A stretch of 64,000 nucleotides of DNA from contig NZ_CP067396.1 of NCBI RefSeq assembly GCF_023617245.1, positions 2,728,001-2,792,000 of the forward strand, read 5' to 3'. Both the position numbers and the translations under genes were made by a program. This DNA is from Lysobacter enzymogenes (GTDB taxonomy: Bacteria > Pseudomonadota > Gammaproteobacteria > Xanthomonadales > Xanthomonadaceae). Numbering within the stretch: position 1 is the first letter of the stretch; each line of letters begins with the position of its first letter. Positions 24,740-34,222 of the stretch are shown here, piece after piece. A model generated the notes under the pieces. The model worked only from the letters and a program-made list of their open reading frames with translations. It was not told where the DNA came from and did not search any database.

Positions 24740-26803
24740 TCACAGGAACTCGGCGCGAATCCGGTCGACATCGAACGGGCTGACGTCGCCGTCCTCGGCG
24801 AACACCGTCTGTGCCTGCGCGCGTTCGGCGACCAGGCTGCCGCGCGCCTGCGCATGCAGTTCGAACAGCGTGTACAGGTCCGGTGCGGCGTCGTGTTCCA
24901 TCGCGCGCAGGATCAGCGAAACGCCCGACAGCTGATTGGCAGCGTTGTTCCAGCGCGGCCGTCCGCCGATGCCGAGGTCGCACCACACCGCCTGGTTGCG
25001 CTCCAGATCGAGTACGAACGGCATACAGCTGTTCTGCTTCGACGCCAAGTCGACGCGGTCGTGCACGGTCCGCGCCTCGAACGGCTCGCCCGAGGCGATG
25101 TCGCTGCGCGCCATCCAGCCGGCGAAGCATTCGGGCAGGTCGCAATAGGGTTGTTCGGTGAAACTGTGGATGCTGACCGCGACGAAGCCGACGCCGGATT
25201 CGCGCAGCCGCGGCAGATCCAGGTCGATGAACTCGGCCGCGCCCTGCGGCGCATCGACGATGTCGCCGCTGTGGTGGCCGCCGTAGCCGCGCAGGTTGTA
25301 GTAGGACACCGTGTCGAGGAAACCGAAGTCGCGGTCGAAGAACGCCGCCGACAGGTCGATGTCGGTACGGCCGCGGCCGTTCTTCCACCACAGGAACAGG
25401 CGGATGAAGCGCGTCTGCGGCAGGGCCACGCGGCTGCCGCGGGTCAGCGTGCGCAGCGAGCGCGAAGCCGAGCGTTGGGCCAGCGGCGCGCGCAGGTCGC
25501 GCAGCGCGGGGTCGATCCAGCACGGGCCCAGCGGTGCGCGCTCGGCGAAGCGCGCGATCAGGGCGTCGCGGCATATCGCCGCGGCGGCTTCGGCGGCTCC
25601 GTCGGGGAGCGCGGCGCGACGGTCCGGCGCGCCCCAGGCGCGCGCGGCGTCGCCCTTGGGAAAGAACACCCGCAGCGGTGCGCGGCCGCGGTGGCGCAGG
25701 TGGCTGTGCAATTGCAGCAGCACCGGCGTCGACACCCGCGCGGCGGCGGCGCGGAAGCGCTCGAGCACCGCGTCGCGGTCGGCGCCGCTGCGCAACAGGT
25801 GGTCCAGGCGCCGCGCCAACTCGCCGGGCCGCGCGCTCAGGCGCTGCGCGGCGGCATCGGTGCGCCCCTGGCGCAACTCGCGTTCGATCGCGCCGTTGAA
25901 GGTTTCGAGCGGGCGGTCCTCGCGCAAGGTCTGGAACGCGTTCCAAGTCGCTGGCAGACGCTCGCGGTAGTCGCCCGGGTGCAGGCGCTCGCCCAGGCGC
26001 TTCCAGCGTTCCTTCCAGCGCAGCATGTCTTCGCTGGGATCGCCGCAAGCTTCCAGCGCATGCAGCAACAGGCGCCGCATCGCGCGGGGAAAGCGTCCGA
26101 AACGGGTCGGCTCGGCCAGCGATACGTCGCCTGCGCTCCAGGCCACCGCCACGCGCAGCGCGTCGGTGGCGGTGGTCAGGCGTTCGCGTACGAACGCCTC
26201 GCTGCGGGGACCCGGCGCGCGGCGCAGCAGCGCGGCGGCGATGAAGGCGAAATTTTCCTTGAAGGCGATGCGCTCGGGCAGCATCCGCAGCACCTGCTCG
26301 CGGTACTGGTCGATGAACCAGGCCAGATCGTCCTTGTCCTGTTGCGACAGCGAGGTCGGCGAGGCGGCCAAGCGGGTGCAGATGGCTTCGAACTCCTCGG
26401 CGCTGCCCAGTCCGATCAGGCGCAGCGCACGGCCGCCGCGCAGCGGCGGCGAAGGTTCGGGCTCGATCTCGTGCAATTGCAGTCGGGTGACGTAGTGGAA
26501 CATCGCGCGCTGGTACAGCTGCGCTTCCTCCACCCGCAGCACGCCGGCCGGAAAGTCGGGAAACAGCGGACGCAGCGTGCGGTGTGCTCCGGTCATCCTG
26601 GCCAGCGTCGCACGCAGTTCGCGCAGGCCGCGCGCCAGTTGTTCCGGCGACTGGCTGCCCAGGCGCTCCAACGCCTCGGACGTGAGCGCGAAGCCGAGCT
26701 GTTCCAATTCCTGCTGCACCATCGCCAGCTGCATGGCGCTTGCGCCGCCATCGCCGGGCTTGAGCAGGAACTTGCCTTTCCTGCGCAGGAAGATTCCGTT
26801 CAT
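24740..26803 (-). CDS. Large cytoplasmic protein with C-terminal TerD-related domain
   Basis: The protein has 687 residues and no signal peptide. It begins MNGIFLRRKGKFLLKPGDGG and continues as a mostly helical, Arg/Leu/Ala-rich region (about 30-470). The last 200 residues match the TerD-like domain of MXAN_6230/SCO0854-type proteins: TDIDLSAAFFDRDFGFLDTV, the HSGDIVDAPQGAAEFIDLDL motif, SIHSFTEQPYCDLPECFAGW and NQLSGVSLILRAMEHD. TerD domains bind calcium and occur in stress and phage-defence-linked systems; the role of this long form is unknown. ATG 26803 is chosen for the AAGGAGCG ribosome-binding site; an ATG nine codons upstream lacks one. It is monocistronic as far as can be seen. Confidence 0.6.
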   Translation of the reverse strand: MNGIFLRRKGKFLLKPGDGGASAMQLAMVQQELEQLGFALTSEALERLGSQSPEQLARGLRELRATLARMTGAHRTLRPLFPDFPAGVLRVEEAQLYQRAMFHYVTRLQLHEIEPEPSPPLRGGRALRLIGLGSAEEFEAICTRLAASPTSLSQQDKDDLAWFIDQYREQVLRMLPERIAFKENFAFIAAALLRRAPGPRSEAFVRERLTTATDALRVAVAWSAGDVSLAEPTRFGRFPRAMRRLLLHALEACGDPSEDMLRWKERWKRLGERLHPGDYRERLPATWNAFQTLREDRPLETFNGAIERELRQGRTDAAAQRLSARPGELARRLDHLLRSGADRDAVLERFRAAAARVSTPVLLQLHSHLRHRGRAPLRVFFPKGDAARAWGAPDRRAALPDGAAEAAAAICRDALIARFAERAPLGPCWIDPALRDLRAPLAQRSASRSLRTLTRGSRVALPQTRFIRLFLWWKNGRGRTDIDLSAAFFDRDFGFLDTVSYYNLRGYGGHHSGDIVDAPQGAAEFIDLDLPRLRESGVGFVAVSIHSFTEQPYCDLPECFAGWMARSDIASGEPFEARTVHDRVDLASKQNSCMPFVLDLERNQAVWCDLGIGGRPRWNNAANQLSGVSLILRAMEHDAAPDLYTLFELHAQARGSLVAERAQAQTVFAEDGDVSPFDVDRIRAEFL

Positions 26804-26952
26804 CGCGTGCGCTCCTTCGAAATACCGCAACGAAAGGGCCCGCCGAAGCGGGCCGTGTGGGAAGCGGGCACCCTAGTTTCAGAGAGAAGGAAGGACGCCC
26901 ATAGCCACGCTGCGAGCATAGCCATGGGCCGTTGCGCTGCCAAGTCCGCCGG

Positions 26953-28215
26953 TCAGGCGGCAGCGGCGGGTACGGCCGCTTCGGCGCGCGCGGATTGGCG
27001 CCGGAGCGCCGCGATCGCCAACACCAACAGCGCCATCGGCAACAACGACAGATAGAACGCGCCGCTGCCGCCGATATGCGCGAACAGCTGGCCGGTGACG
27101 AACGAGCCGGTGGTGCCGCCGAGCGCGGAGAACACCACGATCAAGCCGGTCATCGCCGCGTGCCGCGACTTGGGCAGCGAACTGAGCACGACCGAGTTGA
27201 TCGCCGGATAGATCGGCGCCATGAACAAGCCGATCAGCGGGAACACGAACGCGGCCGGCGGCGCGCTCGTCCAGCTCATGTCGGCTTGCGGCTGGGCGCC
27301 GCGCGCCAGCGGCAGCGCCAGCAACACCAGCGCGGCCATCGCCAGCACGCAGCCGATCAGCAGCCAGTGCCAGGGCACGCGCCGCAGCGCCAGGCCGGCG
27401 GCGAGCCGGCCCAGCGCCAGCGAAACGGCGAAGATGCTCGCCGCCTGCACGCTCATCTTCGCCGGCAGGTGCAGGATCTCGCGGTTGAAGGTCGGCAGCC
27501 AGGTGCCCACGCTCTGTTCGATCAGCACGTACAGGAACGCCGAGGCCAGGAATGCGGCGACCAGGGGCAGGGCGATCAGGCGGAACATGTCGAGGAAGGA
27601 CTCGGCCGCGGCGTGGCCGTCGCGCGCGGCGCTCTCGTCGAGCCGCGCGCCGGCGAGCAGGGCGAGGATGACCGCGGCGATGCCGGCCAGCAGCCAGTAG
27701 ACGTCGAGCCAGACCGGGTCGCCCGGCGACTGCGGATCGATGAACCAGGCGAAGATCCAGTAGCCGGCGAGCACGCCGACCATGAACCAGCCTTCGATGA
27801 TGCTGGTGAGGCTGGCGTGGGCCTGCTTGCCTTCGGTGAGCAGGCCGATGGAGGAATACACCGAGACCTTGACCAGGGCGAAGGCCACGCCGGTGGCGAT
27901 GAACAACGCCTTGGTCATCCAGAACGAAGCCAGCAGCGGCATCAGCGCGCAGGCGAGCAGGACCAGGCCGAGCCCGATCATCATCGAGCGGCGATAGCCC
28001 AGCCGCGGCAACAGCGAAGCGGTGAGGAACGACACCACCGCGATCGGCAGGTCCTTGAACGCTTCCAGGATGCTGGCCTGGGCCTTGTCGATGCCGAAGC
28101 CCTGGATCGACTGCAGGATCACCGTGCCGACGCTGTTGAGCAGGACCCCGAACATCATGTAGGTCAGGATCATGGCCGCGATCATGCGGCGGCGGTGGGC
28201 GGGGGCGGCGGTCAT
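26953..28215 (-). CDS. Major facilitator superfamily transporter, probably for sugar
   Basis: The protein has 420 residues with about twelve transmembrane helices. Typical MFS features are the loop LLPRLGYRRSMMIGLGL between helices 2 and 3 and the pore-lining helices around ATGVAFALVKVSVYSSIG. The start is ATG 28215, preceded by GGAG on the minus strand. It lies downstream of the TonB receptor and the GH65-phosphorylase fusion on the same strand, an arrangement seen in sugar loci of Xanthomonadaceae. The likely job is to move the disaccharide across the inner membrane to the phosphorylase. The substrate is inferred from context only. Confidence 0.85.
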   Translation of the reverse strand: MTAAPAHRRRMIAAMILTYMMFGVLLNSVGTVILQSIQGFGIDKAQASILEAFKDLPIAVVSFLTASLLPRLGYRRSMMIGLGLVLLACALMPLLASFWMTKALFIATGVAFALVKVSVYSSIGLLTEGKQAHASLTSIIEGWFMVGVLAGYWIFAWFIDPQSPGDPVWLDVYWLLAGIAAVILALLAGARLDESAARDGHAAAESFLDMFRLIALPLVAAFLASAFLYVLIEQSVGTWLPTFNREILHLPAKMSVQAASIFAVSLALGRLAAGLALRRVPWHWLLIGCVLAMAALVLLALPLARGAQPQADMSWTSAPPAAFVFPLIGLFMAPIYPAINSVVLSSLPKSRHAAMTGLIVVFSALGGTTGSFVTGQLFAHIGGSGAFYLSLLPMALLVLAIAALRRQSARAEAAVPAAAA

Positions 28216-28332
28216 GCGGGCTCCGGGAGGACGGGGGCTGCGGATGGATCGTGCGGCATGGGAGCCGCCAGAGCGAGACTCGTCCCGCTCCGACGGCGTT
28301 CCCCGGCCCGAACGCGGAGCGTTCGGGCGTTC

Positions 28333-28369
28333 GGCGCCGCGCGGGCCGGTGGCCCGCAAGCGCGGCGCC
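28333..28369. other. GC-rich two-step stem-loop between receptor and MFS genes
   Basis: GGCGCCGCG pairs with CGCGGCGCC and, inside it, CGGGCC pairs with GGCCCG. There is no T-run on either strand, so it is not a classical terminator. It may attenuate or stabilise the message between the two minus-strand genes. Nothing else was found in the 242-bp gap. Confidence 0.45.
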
Positions 28370-28457
28370 TCACCCCGCCCGCGGGAGAAGAGCCGGCCCC
28401 CGATACGATTTTGATCGGCGGTGGCCAGAAGGGCCGGATGAGGGCGGTTTCAGCCCC

Positions 28458-30869
28458 TCACCACTTGTACGCCGCCGAGAACAGGTACGACCGTCCCGCG
28501 ATCGGCCGCCCCATGAACACCCCGCCGGTGGCCGCGCCCGGCACGCGCACATTGCCCTCGGTCAGCCCGAGCTCGTTGCTGACGTTGCTGCCGGTCACCG
28601 CCAGTTCCCAGTTCTCGCCCACGTGCAGGTTCGCGCCGACATCCAGCGTGTGGTACGACGGCAGCTTCTGGGTATTGGCCAGATCGGCATAACGATCGCC
28701 GATGCGCGAATACGTGGCGAACACCTTCAGGTCGCCGAACGGCAGCGTCCAGTAATAGCTCGGGGTGAAGCGGAACTGCTGCTTGGGCTGGCGCATCACC
28801 TGGTTGCCGGTGAACTCGCGGTAGTTCTCGTACTGCGCGTCCAGCCACACGCCGGTCAGCGCCAGTTCCAGGCCGCCGACCGGACGCCACGCGCCTTCGA
28901 CTTCCACGCCGTAGGCGCGCGAATCGCCGACGGTGGTGAAGTTGGTGCCGTCCTCGAGGAAGGCCTGGAACGGCGAGTTGGTGAACTTGTTGTAGAACGC
29001 GGTCAGGTACAGGTCGTAGCTCTGGCTGCCGGACTTGAAGCCCAGTTCGTACTGGTCGATCTCCTGCACCTTGGTGTTGCCGTCGCGCAGGTTGTCGAAC
29101 GCCGGCAGCTTGTAGCCCGAGTTGGCGCGCGCGAACACGCTGGCGTTTTCGGTGAGCTTGTAGTTCGCGCCCAGGGTCCAGGAGAAATGCTTGTCGTCCT
29201 GGTCGATGCGGCGCGAGCTCGGCAGCGAGATCGAGGTGGCGTTGTCGTAGAGCGTGTTCGGATTGCCGTCCAGGTCGACCGTGGCGGTGTCGTGCACGGT
29301 GCCGTCGACCTGCTGCCACTCGTAGCGGATGCCGCCGTCCAGGCGCAGCCGATCGTTGACCTGCCATTCGTCGGCGACGAACACCGCGGTGTTCTGGCCG
29401 TCGTAGTCGCCGCGCAGGGAGAAGAACGAGGTGCCGGTGAAGCCGTCGCGGGTGACCTGGCGGCCGTCGGCCAGGGTCAGGTCGATGCGCCGCGCGTTGT
29501 TCTGCGCGGTCAACAGCATGTTGTTGCCCAGGTACCAGGTGTCCTTGGAGGAATACTTGGCGAAGTAGACGCCGGCGGTCAGCGTGTTGCCTTCGAACAG
29601 GTCCTTGCTGAAGCGCAGGTCGTTGGTGAACGACTCGATCTCCTTGTCGACCACCCAGAAGCCGGCGGTGAGCACCTGCTGGTTCGGATCGACCGCGCCG
29701 CCGCCGTTGACGTAGGTCGCGGTACCGGCGCTGCCGTAGCCGGCGATGAACGACGACAGCGTCTGCGGGCTGGCGCCGGTGAACAGGCCGTTGGTCGGCG
29801 CCGAACCGGTGACGAAGTTGACCCGGTCGCTGATGGTCCAGTCGCCGACGTAGAAGTCCATCGACGCGCCGAACACGTCGAGGTTGATGCCGCGGCCGTC
29901 GGCGAGGTCGCGGCTGATGCTGGTGCCGCGGCCGGTCGGGATGGTGACGTGGCGGAAATCGTTGCCGAGCAGGGTGCCGGTCTGCGCGTCCAGGCCCGGG
30001 AAGCTCGACAGGCTGGAGCCGTTGTCGCGCGACAGCAGCGGGATCGGAGTGAAGAACGCGTTCTTGTCGTCGGTGTGGCGGGCGTAGACGGTGATCTCGC
30101 CGGTTTCCCAACTGTGGGTCAGGGTCGCGCTGAGCTGGCCGCCCTTGTCCGCGGGGAACTGGGTGTCGCGCACGCCGTCGGTGGTGCGGTAGAAACCGCC
30201 GACGCTGTAGTACCAGCCGTCGGCGAGCTTGCCGCTGTTGAACAGGTCCACGCGGCGGAAGCCGTCGCTGCCCAGGCCCAGGCGCACGCTGCCGGCCGGC
30301 TCTTCGCCGCCTTTTTTCTGGATGAAGTTGACCGTCGCGCCGGGCTGGCCGTTGGAGAAGATCGGGCTGGGGCCGCCGCGCAGCACTTCCATGCGCTCGA
30401 TGGTGTCGTCCATGCGGAACAGCGTGGAGTTCTCCAGGAACGACAGGGTCGGCGGCGGGAACAGCGGCGCGCCGTCCATCTGCACGGTCACGAACGGCGC
30501 GTCGCCTTCCGACGGCATGCCGCGCACGAAGATGTTGGCGCCGGTGCTGCCGCCGGCCGATTCGGCCCACACGCCGGGCACGACCTTGAGCGCGTCGGCG
30601 GTGCTCAGCGGCACCGCTTCCTGGATCTGCTCGAGCGAGGCGGTGGTGATCGAGAAGCTGGCGTCGCGCTTGCGCACGCCCTTGAAGCGCGCGGTGCCGC
30701 TGACCACGACCGCGTCGAGCGTGGTGGCCGAGGCGTCGGCGGCCGGTGCGGCGGTCGGCGCGGGCTGCGCGTCCTGGGCCAGCGCATGGCCCGGCGCGAG
30801 GATCGCGGCGATCGCGGCCGACAGCGCGTAGCGCATCAGCCGGGTCTGCTGGTTGGCACGGTGTTGCAT
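28458..30869 (-). CDS. TonB-dependent outer membrane receptor
   Basis: The protein has 803 residues. A signal peptide (MRYALSAAIAAILAPGHALA, cleavage near residue 31) is followed by a TonB-box-like TLDAVVVSGTARF, a plug domain with VPLSTADALKVVPGVW and DTIERMEVLRGGPSPIFSNGQPGATVNF, and a beta-barrel ending in SAAYKW with the terminal aromatic residue. It lacks the carboxypeptidase-like front domain of the receptor at 1918. GGGGAGAAC before the ATG supports this start. It sits 74 bp after the phosphorylase-mutase fusion and before the MFS gene, so it probably takes up the disaccharide or oligosaccharide that the fusion enzyme splits. An iron ligand cannot be excluded from sequence alone. Confidence 0.88.
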   Translation of the reverse strand: MQHRANQQTRLMRYALSAAIAAILAPGHALAQDAQPAPTAAPAADASATTLDAVVVSGTARFKGVRKRDASFSITTASLEQIQEAVPLSTADALKVVPGVWAESAGGSTGANIFVRGMPSEGDAPFVTVQMDGAPLFPPPTLSFLENSTLFRMDDTIERMEVLRGGPSPIFSNGQPGATVNFIQKKGGEEPAGSVRLGLGSDGFRRVDLFNSGKLADGWYYSVGGFYRTTDGVRDTQFPADKGGQLSATLTHSWETGEITVYARHTDDKNAFFTPIPLLSRDNGSSLSSFPGLDAQTGTLLGNDFRHVTIPTGRGTSISRDLADGRGINLDVFGASMDFYVGDWTISDRVNFVTGSAPTNGLFTGASPQTLSSFIAGYGSAGTATYVNGGGAVDPNQQVLTAGFWVVDKEIESFTNDLRFSKDLFEGNTLTAGVYFAKYSSKDTWYLGNNMLLTAQNNARRIDLTLADGRQVTRDGFTGTSFFSLRGDYDGQNTAVFVADEWQVNDRLRLDGGIRYEWQQVDGTVHDTATVDLDGNPNTLYDNATSISLPSSRRIDQDDKHFSWTLGANYKLTENASVFARANSGYKLPAFDNLRDGNTKVQEIDQYELGFKSGSQSYDLYLTAFYNKFTNSPFQAFLEDGTNFTTVGDSRAYGVEVEGAWRPVGGLELALTGVWLDAQYENYREFTGNQVMRQPKQQFRFTPSYYWTLPFGDLKVFATYSRIGDRYADLANTQKLPSYHTLDVGANLHVGENWELAVTGSNVSNELGLTEGNVRVPGAATGGVFMGRPIAGRSYLFSAAYKW

Positions 30870-30943
30870 GTCGTTCTCCCCACCCATTCGATATGGATTG
30901 TTGGTTTTGAGTGACCCCGCCGCGGCGATGCGTGCCGTCGCGG

Positions 30944-33900
30944 TCAGGGCGAAACGAAAGCGTCTACGTCGAAGGCCGCGATGTCGGCGAGGCAGGCGTC
31001 GGCCTGCGCGAGCGTCGTCGCGTCGCCGAGGCCGACCGCGGCCATGCCGGCGGACTTGATCGCGGCCACGCCGGCGGCGGCGTCCTCGATGCCGATGCAC
31101 CGCGCCGGCGCCACGCCGAGCGCGGCGGCGACGTCGAGGAAGATGTCCGGCGCGGGCTTGGCGCGATCGATGCGCGCGGCGTCGGCGATGTAGTCGAAGC
31201 GCCCGGCGATGCCGAGCCGGTCGAGCAGGGCGGCGGCGTTGCGGCTGGCCGAGGCCAGGCCGAGCTTGAGCCCGCGCGCGCGCGCCTGTTCGAGCACGCG
31301 CGCCACGCCCGGGAACAGGTCGTTCGGGGTGACCTCGGCGATGGCTTCGACGTAATAGCCGTTCTTGCGTTCGGCCAGCGCCTGCTTCTGTTCGGCGCTC
31401 AGCGAACGGCCGGCGTGGCGCAGGATGATCTCCAGCGAACTCATCCGGTCCACGCCCTTGAGCTGCTCGTTGACCTGTTGGTCGAACGGCAGGCCTTCCT
31501 CGTCGGCCATGCGCTTCCAGGCGCGGTAGTGGGTCTGTGCGGTGTCGGTCAGCACGCCGTCGAGGTCGAAGATCAGCGCCTGGGCCGGTCGCGGGAAGCG
31601 TTCGCGCGCATCGACGTCGGCCACGGCCAGCGCTTGCCGTTGCGGCGCGTCCGCGCTCAGTTCGATGCGTCGGCCGGCATGGACGATGGTCAACGGCGCG
31701 CCGTCGAGCAGCGCGTATTCGACGCCGTCGCGGCGCACCTGCACGCGCAGGCGCCGGCCCTGCCAGCGCAGGCCGAAGGCGTAGCCGTCCCAGCGTTGCG
31801 GCAGGGTCGGGGCGAAGTGCAGCGTGCCGTCGATGGCGCGCAGGCCGGCGAAGCCCGAGGCCAATCCGAGCCACGTCCCCGCCAGCGCCGCCATGTGCAC
31901 GCCGTGGTCGGTATTGCCGTGCAGATCGTCGAGGTCCACGCGCAGGTTGTCGTGGAAGAACGCCTCGGCCTGCGGCGCATGCCCGACTTCGCTGGCGAGG
32001 ATGCCGAACACCGACGCCGACAGGGTCGAGTCGTGGGTGGTCACTGCCGCGTAGTAGTCGTAGCTGCGGCGCTTGACCTCGACCGGGATGCCGTCGCCGG
32101 CCAGCACCAGGCCCATCACCACGTCGGCCTGCTTGCAGACCTGGTAGCGATAGAGCGTGAGCGGGTGGTAATCCAGCAGCAGCGGCCGGTGCTCGCCTTC
32201 GCGCGGCGGGAACGGCCAGCGCGGCTTGTCGAGGAACGTGTCGTCCTGGGCGTAGATGCCCAGCGCGTCGTCGTAATGCAGGAACATCGATTCGGCGGCG
32301 CGGCGCCAGAGGTCGATTTCGTGCGCGTCCAACTGCAGCCGCTGCGCGAGTTCGCGCTGGCGCTGCGGACGCTCGCGTCCGAGCTGTTCCCAGGCCGCGA
32401 CCGCGCGCTGCAGATGCCGCTGCGCCATGCGGTTGGTATAGAAATTGTTGTCGACCAGCGCGGTGTATTCGTCCGGGCCGGTCACGTCGTGAATGCAGAA
32501 TGCGCCGCCGCGGCGCGGATTGAAGTGGCCGACCTGCGGCCAGATGCGCGCGGTCTCGAACAGCATTTCGGCGCCGAAGTCGGCGAGGAAGTCGAGATCG
32601 CCGCTGGCGTCGAGGTACAGGCCGATGCCGTAGGCCACCGCGGCGTTGATGTGGTAGGCCGCCGAACCGGACGGGTAATGCGCCGAACATTCGCCGCCAG
32701 CGATGGTGCGCCAGGGGAACAGCGCGCCGTGCGCGTGGTTCATCTCGCGCGCATGCCGGCGCGCCGGTTCCAGCGCGAGGAAGCGCGCGTGCAGCATCGC
32801 GCGCGCGACGTCCGGCGCGGTGTAGGCCATCACCGGCAGCATGAAGGCCTCGGTGTCCCAGAAATAATGGCCTTCGTAGCCCTCGCCGGTGAGGCCCTTG
32901 GCGGCGGTGCCGTCGATGCCGTTGCGGCCGGCCGATTGCAGCAGGTGGAACAGGTTGAAGCGCAGCGCCTGCTCGGAGCCGGCGTCGCCGGCGATGGCCA
33001 GGTCGGCGCCGTCCCAGAACCGCGCCAGCGCTTGCGCCTGGCGCGCGGCGATGGCGTCGAAGCCCTCGGCCTGCGCCTGCTGCAGCGCCAGCGCGGCGCC
33101 GGCGGGCAGGTCGGTGGCGTGCGGGTCGCGGTCGCTGGCGTAGGCGACGAATTTTTCCAGCGTTACCGACTCGCCCGGCCGCAACTGCGCGCCGTAGCGC
33201 TGGGCCACGCGTTCCTCGCCGACGTCGGCGCCGTCGAATCGCAGGCCGTCGGCGCGATGCGCCTGGCGGGCGACCACGCGCACGCCGCTGCGGCGGGTGG
33301 CCTGGACCACGTGCGCGCCGCGCTCGTCGGCCTGTCGCGCCAACAACCGCAGGCCTTCGGCCGAGGCCACGCCGATGCGCGGATCGTCGCCTTGCGCGGC
33401 GGCTTCATGGCCGCATTCGATCGCCGAGGCCAGGCTCAGCGCGCCGCTGTAATCGAGCGACACCACGCGGTAGCGGATCGCCAGCAAGTCGACGCCGGCC
33501 ACGCCGCTGTCGAACGGCAGCACGCGTTCGGCGTGGATCTCCACCGTCGCGCCGGCGGCGTTGCGCAATACGCTGCGGCGCGACGAGCGGCCCTGGCGCA
33601 AATCCAGTTCGCGTTCGAACGCGTCCTGCGGCGCCGGCCGCAGCCGTTCGTCGCCGAGGAACACCGCGATGCGCTGGCCGTCGGCGACCGGCAGGCGGGT
33701 ATCGGTGTGGCGTGGGAAACCGGTGAAGCGTTCGTGGTAGTGGATCGGGTGCTGTTCGTAGACTGCGGCCAGGAAGCTGCCGTCGCTGCCGCCATCGGCC
33801 TCTTCCAACCCGCCGCGTACGCCGAGCGAACCATTCGCCAACGCGAACAGGGTTTCGTCGCGGCGCGCGCGCGCCGGATCCAGGCCGCTGCGGCGCAAGC

Positions 33901-33961
33901 GCCAGGGGTCCGGCTTGGCGGAAGAGGGAAGCACAGCGGAAGCGGGGATCTGAACGGTCAC
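30944..33961 (-). CDS. GH65 disaccharide phosphorylase fused to beta-phosphoglucomutase
   Basis: A 1005-residue fusion. Residues about 10-780 are a GH65 phosphorylase (maltose/trehalose/kojibiose/nigerose type): N-terminal ANGSLGVRGGLEEADGG, substrate region GYEGHYFWDTEAFMLPV, the general acid in DVTGPDEYTALVDNN (Glu498), YRYQVCKQADVVMGL and the phosphate-binding THDSTLSASVFG. Residues about 794-1005 are a HAD-type beta-phosphoglucomutase with ALIFDLDGVLTD (nucleophile Asp799, acid/base Asp801), LGLASASRN and KPAPDIFLDVAAALG. GH65 phosphorolysis inverts and gives beta-glucose 1-phosphate, which the mutase turns into glucose 6-phosphate, so both steps sit on one chain. The linker at about 770-793 is continuous with no frame change. 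The start at ATG 33961 lies about 70 bp from a paired palindrome. Confidence 0.93.
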   Translation of the reverse strand: MTVQIPASAVLPSSAKPDPWRLRRSGLDPARARRDETLFALANGSLGVRGGLEEADGGSDGSFLAAVYEQHPIHYHERFTGFPRHTDTRLPVADGQRIAVFLGDERLRPAPQDAFERELDLRQGRSSRRSVLRNAAGATVEIHAERVLPFDSGVAGVDLLAIRYRVVSLDYSGALSLASAIECGHEAAAQGDDPRIGVASAEGLRLLARQADERGAHVVQATRRSGVRVVARQAHRADGLRFDGADVGEERVAQRYGAQLRPGESVTLEKFVAYASDRDPHATDLPAGAALALQQAQAEGFDAIAARQAQALARFWDGADLAIAGDAGSEQALRFNLFHLLQSAGRNGIDGTAAKGLTGEGYEGHYFWDTEAFMLPVMAYTAPDVARAMLHARFLALEPARRHAREMNHAHGALFPWRTIAGGECSAHYPSGSAAYHINAAVAYGIGLYLDASGDLDFLADFGAEMLFETARIWPQVGHFNPRRGGAFCIHDVTGPDEYTALVDNNFYTNRMAQRHLQRAVAAWEQLGRERPQRQRELAQRLQLDAHEIDLWRRAAESMFLHYDDALGIYAQDDTFLDKPRWPFPPREGEHRPLLLDYHPLTLYRYQVCKQADVVMGLVLAGDGIPVEVKRRSYDYYAAVTTHDSTLSASVFGILASEVGHAPQAEAFFHDNLRVDLDDLHGNTDHGVHMAALAGTWLGLASGFAGLRAIDGTLHFAPTLPQRWDGYAFGLRWQGRRLRVQVRRDGVEYALLDGAPLTIVHAGRRIELSADAPQRQALAVADVDARERFPRPAQALIFDLDGVLTDTAQTHYRAWKRMADEEGLPFDQQVNEQLKGVDRMSSLEIILRHAGRSLSAEQKQALAERKNGYYVEAIAEVTPNDLFPGVARVLEQARARGLKLGLASASRNAAALLDRLGIAGRFDYIADAARIDRAKPAPDIFLDVAAALGVAPARCIGIEDAAAGVAAIKSAGMAAVGLGDATTLAQADACLADIAAFDVDAFVSP

Positions 33962-34026
33962 GCGTCAAGGCCTGCAAGCGGGGCCGCAGGACGCTGCGGC
34001 TTCGATGGAAGCGGACCGTAGTGATT

Positions 34027-34060
34027 GATTGTTATCGATGTCAAGTTACCGATAACAATC
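34027..34060 (-). promoter_or_regulatory. Paired LacI-type operator before the phosphorylase operon
   Basis: An 11-bp perfect inverted repeat (GATTGTTATCG at 34027-34037, CGATAACAATC at 34050-34060) encloses 12 bp. It can be read as two LacI-type 12-mers centred on CG: GTTATCGATGTC (34031-34042) and GTTACCGATAAC (34045-34056), spaced 14 bp. On the minus strand a TTGACA hexamer lies inside the element (34039-34044), so binding would block a minus-strand promoter. The sequence differs from the 641/17788 operators, so another regulator, most likely the one at 34478-35491, should bind here. Confidence 0.65.
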
Positions 34061-34222
34061 GACCTGGGCGCGGCCTGTCCGCGGCCAGCATCTGAGCCCT
34101 GGACGCGCGGACCAAGCTTGCTGAATCAGTGACTTGGCCGATTGCGGCGATGCGCGAACCGGCCTTTCCCCTAGGCCGTGCGTCGCTGCAACGCAGCAAG
34201 AACTGCGCGGCCGCGAAGCGCC

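Noticed and set aside
30870..32690. Open frame continuous with the TonB receptor at 28458, suggesting a 1410-residue protein
   Set aside because: The N-terminal 600 residues are an out-of-frame reading of the GH65 fusion gene. The receptor has its own ribosome-binding site and signal peptide at 30869.
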